DNA of 6,833 nt from an uncultured Candidatus Methylacidiphilales bacterium (GTDB taxonomy: Bacteria > Verrucomicrobiota > Verrucomicrobiia > Methylacidiphilales > CALFVM01). The notes beneath the pieces are model-generated. The model saw nothing but the letters and a program-made list of their open reading frames with translations. It was not told the origin of the DNA and did not search any database. This document shows positions 5,482 through 6,833 of the stretch, piece after piece. A program made the position numbers and the translations under genes. How positions within the stretch are numbered: the first letter of the stretch is position 1; the number at the start of each line of letters is the position of its first letter. The DNA is taken from NCBI GenBank assembly GCA_937928665.1, contig CALFVM010000322.1, positions 1-6,833 of the forward strand, written 5' to 3'.

Positions 5482-6135
5482 CTATTTCCGTGGTTCGGCG
5501 GCAGTGGTTCCGGTGATTTCCGGTTTGATTTGTTTCCGACTGGCCACGACCTCGTCCACCAGGCCGTAGGTCTTGGCATCCTCCCCAGACATGAAGAAGT
5601 CGCGGTCGGTGTCTTTTTCAATTTTTTCAATGGGTTGTCCCGTGTGGAAGGCGAGGATTTCGTTAAGTTTCTTTTTGGTGCGGAGAATTTCTTTGGCCTG
5701 GATGCTGATATCGGTTGCCTGACCCTGGGCTCCGCCGAGGGGTTGATGGATCATGATCCGAGCGTTGGGGAGGGCGAATCGTTTTCCTTTGGTGCCTGCG
5801 GCGAGAAGAATGGCGCCCATGGAGGCGGCCTGGCCGATGCAGTAGGTGCAGATGTCGCAGGTGACATATTGCATCGTGTCGTAGATGGCCAGGCCGGCGG
5901 TGACGTAGCCGCCGGGGGAGTGGACGTAGATATGGATATCCTTTTTCGGATCTTCCATCTGAAGGAAGAGGAGTTGGGCGATCACAGAGTTGGCTACGCC
6001 ATCGTTGATCGGTGTGCCAATGAAGATAATCCGGTCCTTGAGGAGACGGGAATAGATGTCGTAGGCACGTTCTCCGCGCCCAGTGGTTTCGATGACGCTG
6101 GGCACATAATAGTCGTTCCGGATGGGATCATTCAT
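5482..6135 (-). CDS. clpP: ATP-dependent Clp protease proteolytic subunit ClpP
   Basis: This 217-residue serine protease forms the two-ring barrel that degrades proteins delivered by ClpX. The catalytic triad is visible as S105 in GQAASMGA, H130 in IMIHQPLGG and D179 in DTDRDFF. The axial-loop region YYVPSVIETTGRGERAYDIYSRLL (in pieces, 9-32) aligns with mature E. coli-type ClpP, leaving only about eight residues that could be a propeptide. The handle-helix part and GLVDEV (191-196) are intact. The frame extends 12 codons upstream to a TTG at 6171, but the ATG at 6135 gives the normal N-terminus. No Shine-Dalgarno is seen. It heads the clpP-clpX-phosphatase operon. The gene upstream is a symporter, not the trigger factor gene that often precedes clpP. 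Confidence 0.97.
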   Translation of the reverse strand: MNDPIRNDYYVPSVIETTGRGERAYDIYSRLLKDRIIFIGTPINDGVANSVIAQLLFLQMEDPKKDIHIYVHSPGGYVTAGLAIYDTMQYVTCDICTYCIGQAASMGAILLAAGTKGKRFALPNARIMIHQPLGGAQGQATDISIQAKEILRTKKKLNEILAFHTGQPIEKIEKDTDRDFFMSGEDAKTYGLVDEVVASRKQIKPEITGTTAAEPRK

Positions 6136-6149
6136 TCGTTGGGAGGGTA

Positions 6150-6162
6150 GCCGGGCTCCGGC
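6150..6162 (-). repeat. Small GC hairpin in the clpP leader
   Basis: A perfect 5-base inverted repeat, GCCGG / CCGGC, has a 3-base loop and lies 14 bases before the clpP ATG in the 83-base gap after the symporter gene. No T run follows, so it is not a convincing terminator; chance is possible in G+C-rich DNA. I see no good sigma-70 promoter in this gap. Confidence 0.25.
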
Positions 6163-6218
6163 AGGGTGCAAGGGGGGATTGATGGGGCCCTAGAATGCGG
6201 GGGAGCACTTGGCTCTTT

Positions 6219-6833
6219 TTATCGGGGGACCGTTGGCACAAGGCGGGTTATTTCTCCCTCGGACCTCGCGATCACAACAGCAGCGGCCGTGTCCCCGAGC
6301 ACGTTGGTCATCGTCCGGGCCATATCAAGGAGCCGATCGGTGATCATTAGAACCCCGATGGCGGCCGCCGGCACGCCGATCACGTTGAGAATGATCACGA
6401 TGGCTACCAGGCTGGCGGCTGGAATACCCGCCACGCCGATGGAGGTGGCCACTGCCAGGAGCACCGTTGCCACCTGCACCCCCAGGGTCAGCTCCAACCC
6501 GTACGCCTGCGCCAGAAACAAGACGGCGACGCATTCGTAGAGTGCCGTTCCGTTCATGTTCACGGTGGCCCCGAGCGGAATCACGAAGTGGGTGACTTCC
6601 TTCGACACCCCAGCCCGCGTTTCCAGGCAGGAGAGGGTGGCGGGAAGCGTGGCCGAGGACGAGCTGGTGAAAAACGCGGTCAGCAAGGCCGGACCGACCG
6701 CACGGAAATGCGCCACAGGCGAGACCCCACCCAGGCTCCAGAGCAGGAGGGGAATGATGACAAACGAATGGAGACTTAACGCCGTCAGAACCGTAAAAAA
6801 GAACATCGCCATCGGTGCAATCGCCTCCCAACC
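6219..6833 (-). CDS. Dicarboxylate/amino acid:cation symporter (SDF/EAAT-like), 5' part outside window
   Basis: The last 204 residues are present; the N-terminal half lies beyond the right edge. The family (glutamate transporter fold, TC 2.A.23) imports acidic amino acids or dicarboxylates coupled to sodium or protons at the inner membrane. Visible in the fragment are re-entrant hairpin HP1 with SSSSATLP (57-64), TM7 with NMNGTALYE (92-100), hairpin HP2 with SIGVAGIP (131-138), and TM8 with D170, R173, T174, N177 and D181 in DMARTMTNVLGD. The arginine at 173 matches the residue that binds the substrate side-chain carboxylate in glutamate/aspartate carriers, so an acidic substrate is likely. 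HP1 resembles animal EAATs more than archaeal GltPh, which has an arginine there. NMNGT differs from the usual NMDGT at a cation-site residue. It ends at TAA, 83 bases before clpP, on the same strand and with no clear terminator. Confidence 0.93.
   Translation of the reverse strand, partial: GWEAIAPMAMFFFTVLTALSLHSFVIIPLLLWSLGGVSPVAHFRAVGPALLTAFFTSSSSATLPATLSCLETRAGVSKEVTHFVIPLGATVNMNGTALYECVAVLFLAQAYGLELTLGVQVATVLLAVATSIGVAGIPAASLVAIVIILNVIGVPAAAIGVLMITDRLLDMARTMTNVLGDTAAAVVIARSEGEITRLVPTVPR

Noticed and set aside
4549..6150. A 533-codon open frame on the plus strand, spanning both clpP and clpX in antisense
   Set aside because: It is exactly antisense to two unmistakable genes. Its composition is Gly/Asp/Val/Phe-rich, as expected from the complementary phase of G+C-rich coding DNA, and it contains no recognisable domain.
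6136..6171. TTG start at 6171 for clpP, adding 12 residues
   Set aside because: The extra residues have no family counterpart and no ribosome binding site precedes them; the ATG at 6135 fits normal ClpP length.

Overview
This is a G+C-rich bacterial chromosomal window packed with protein-coding genes. Eight of the nine genes lie on the minus strand; only the thioredoxin reductase gene is on the plus strand. I see no RNA genes, insertion sequences, CRISPR arrays or tRNAs, and no stretch over 300 bases lacks a gene. A free-standing bacterial AP2-domain protein, the ClpP, ClpX and TrxB sequences, and the scarcity of Shine-Dalgarno sites suggest the Planctomycetes-Verrucomicrobia group, most likely Verrucomicrobia. 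That placement is inferred from sequence character, not from a search.

Reading each strand in its own direction, the layout is as follows. At the right edge (6833-6219, minus) is the C-terminal half of a sodium/dicarboxylate-type symporter of the glutamate transporter fold. It is followed by a proteolysis operon: clpP (6135-5482), clpX (5418-4153) and, one nucleotide later, a GmhB/histidinol-phosphatase-like HAD phosphatase (4151-3603). The phosphatase converges on trxB (2677-3606, plus), and their stop codons overlap. Divergent from trxB is an all-alpha dUTPase/MazG-type nucleotide pyrophosphatase (2564-2184, minus). Next on the minus strand comes a small two-domain AP2-like protein (2056-1556) with a good ribosome binding site and a candidate promoter containing a palindrome. 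The left end holds two envelope-glycan genes: a WaaE/KdtX-like family 2 glycosyltransferase (1504-725) and a NodB-type polysaccharide deacetylase (728 to beyond base 1). These two are coupled by an ATGA overlap.

The themes are protein quality control (ClpXP), thiol redox (TrxB), nucleotide-pool cleaning (dUTPase), cell-surface glycan synthesis (glycosyltransferase, deacetylase, possibly the HAD phosphatase) and amino-acid uptake. Most of this is ordinary core genome. The parts most worth a second look are the AP2-like protein with its palindrome-bearing promoter, the HAD phosphatase that lacks the GmhB zinc-loop cysteines yet sits directly behind clpX, the Asp-to-Asn change in the symporter's NMDGT motif, and the zero-spacing convergent stop between trxB and the phosphatase gene. 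I did not find a clearly new multi-gene system.
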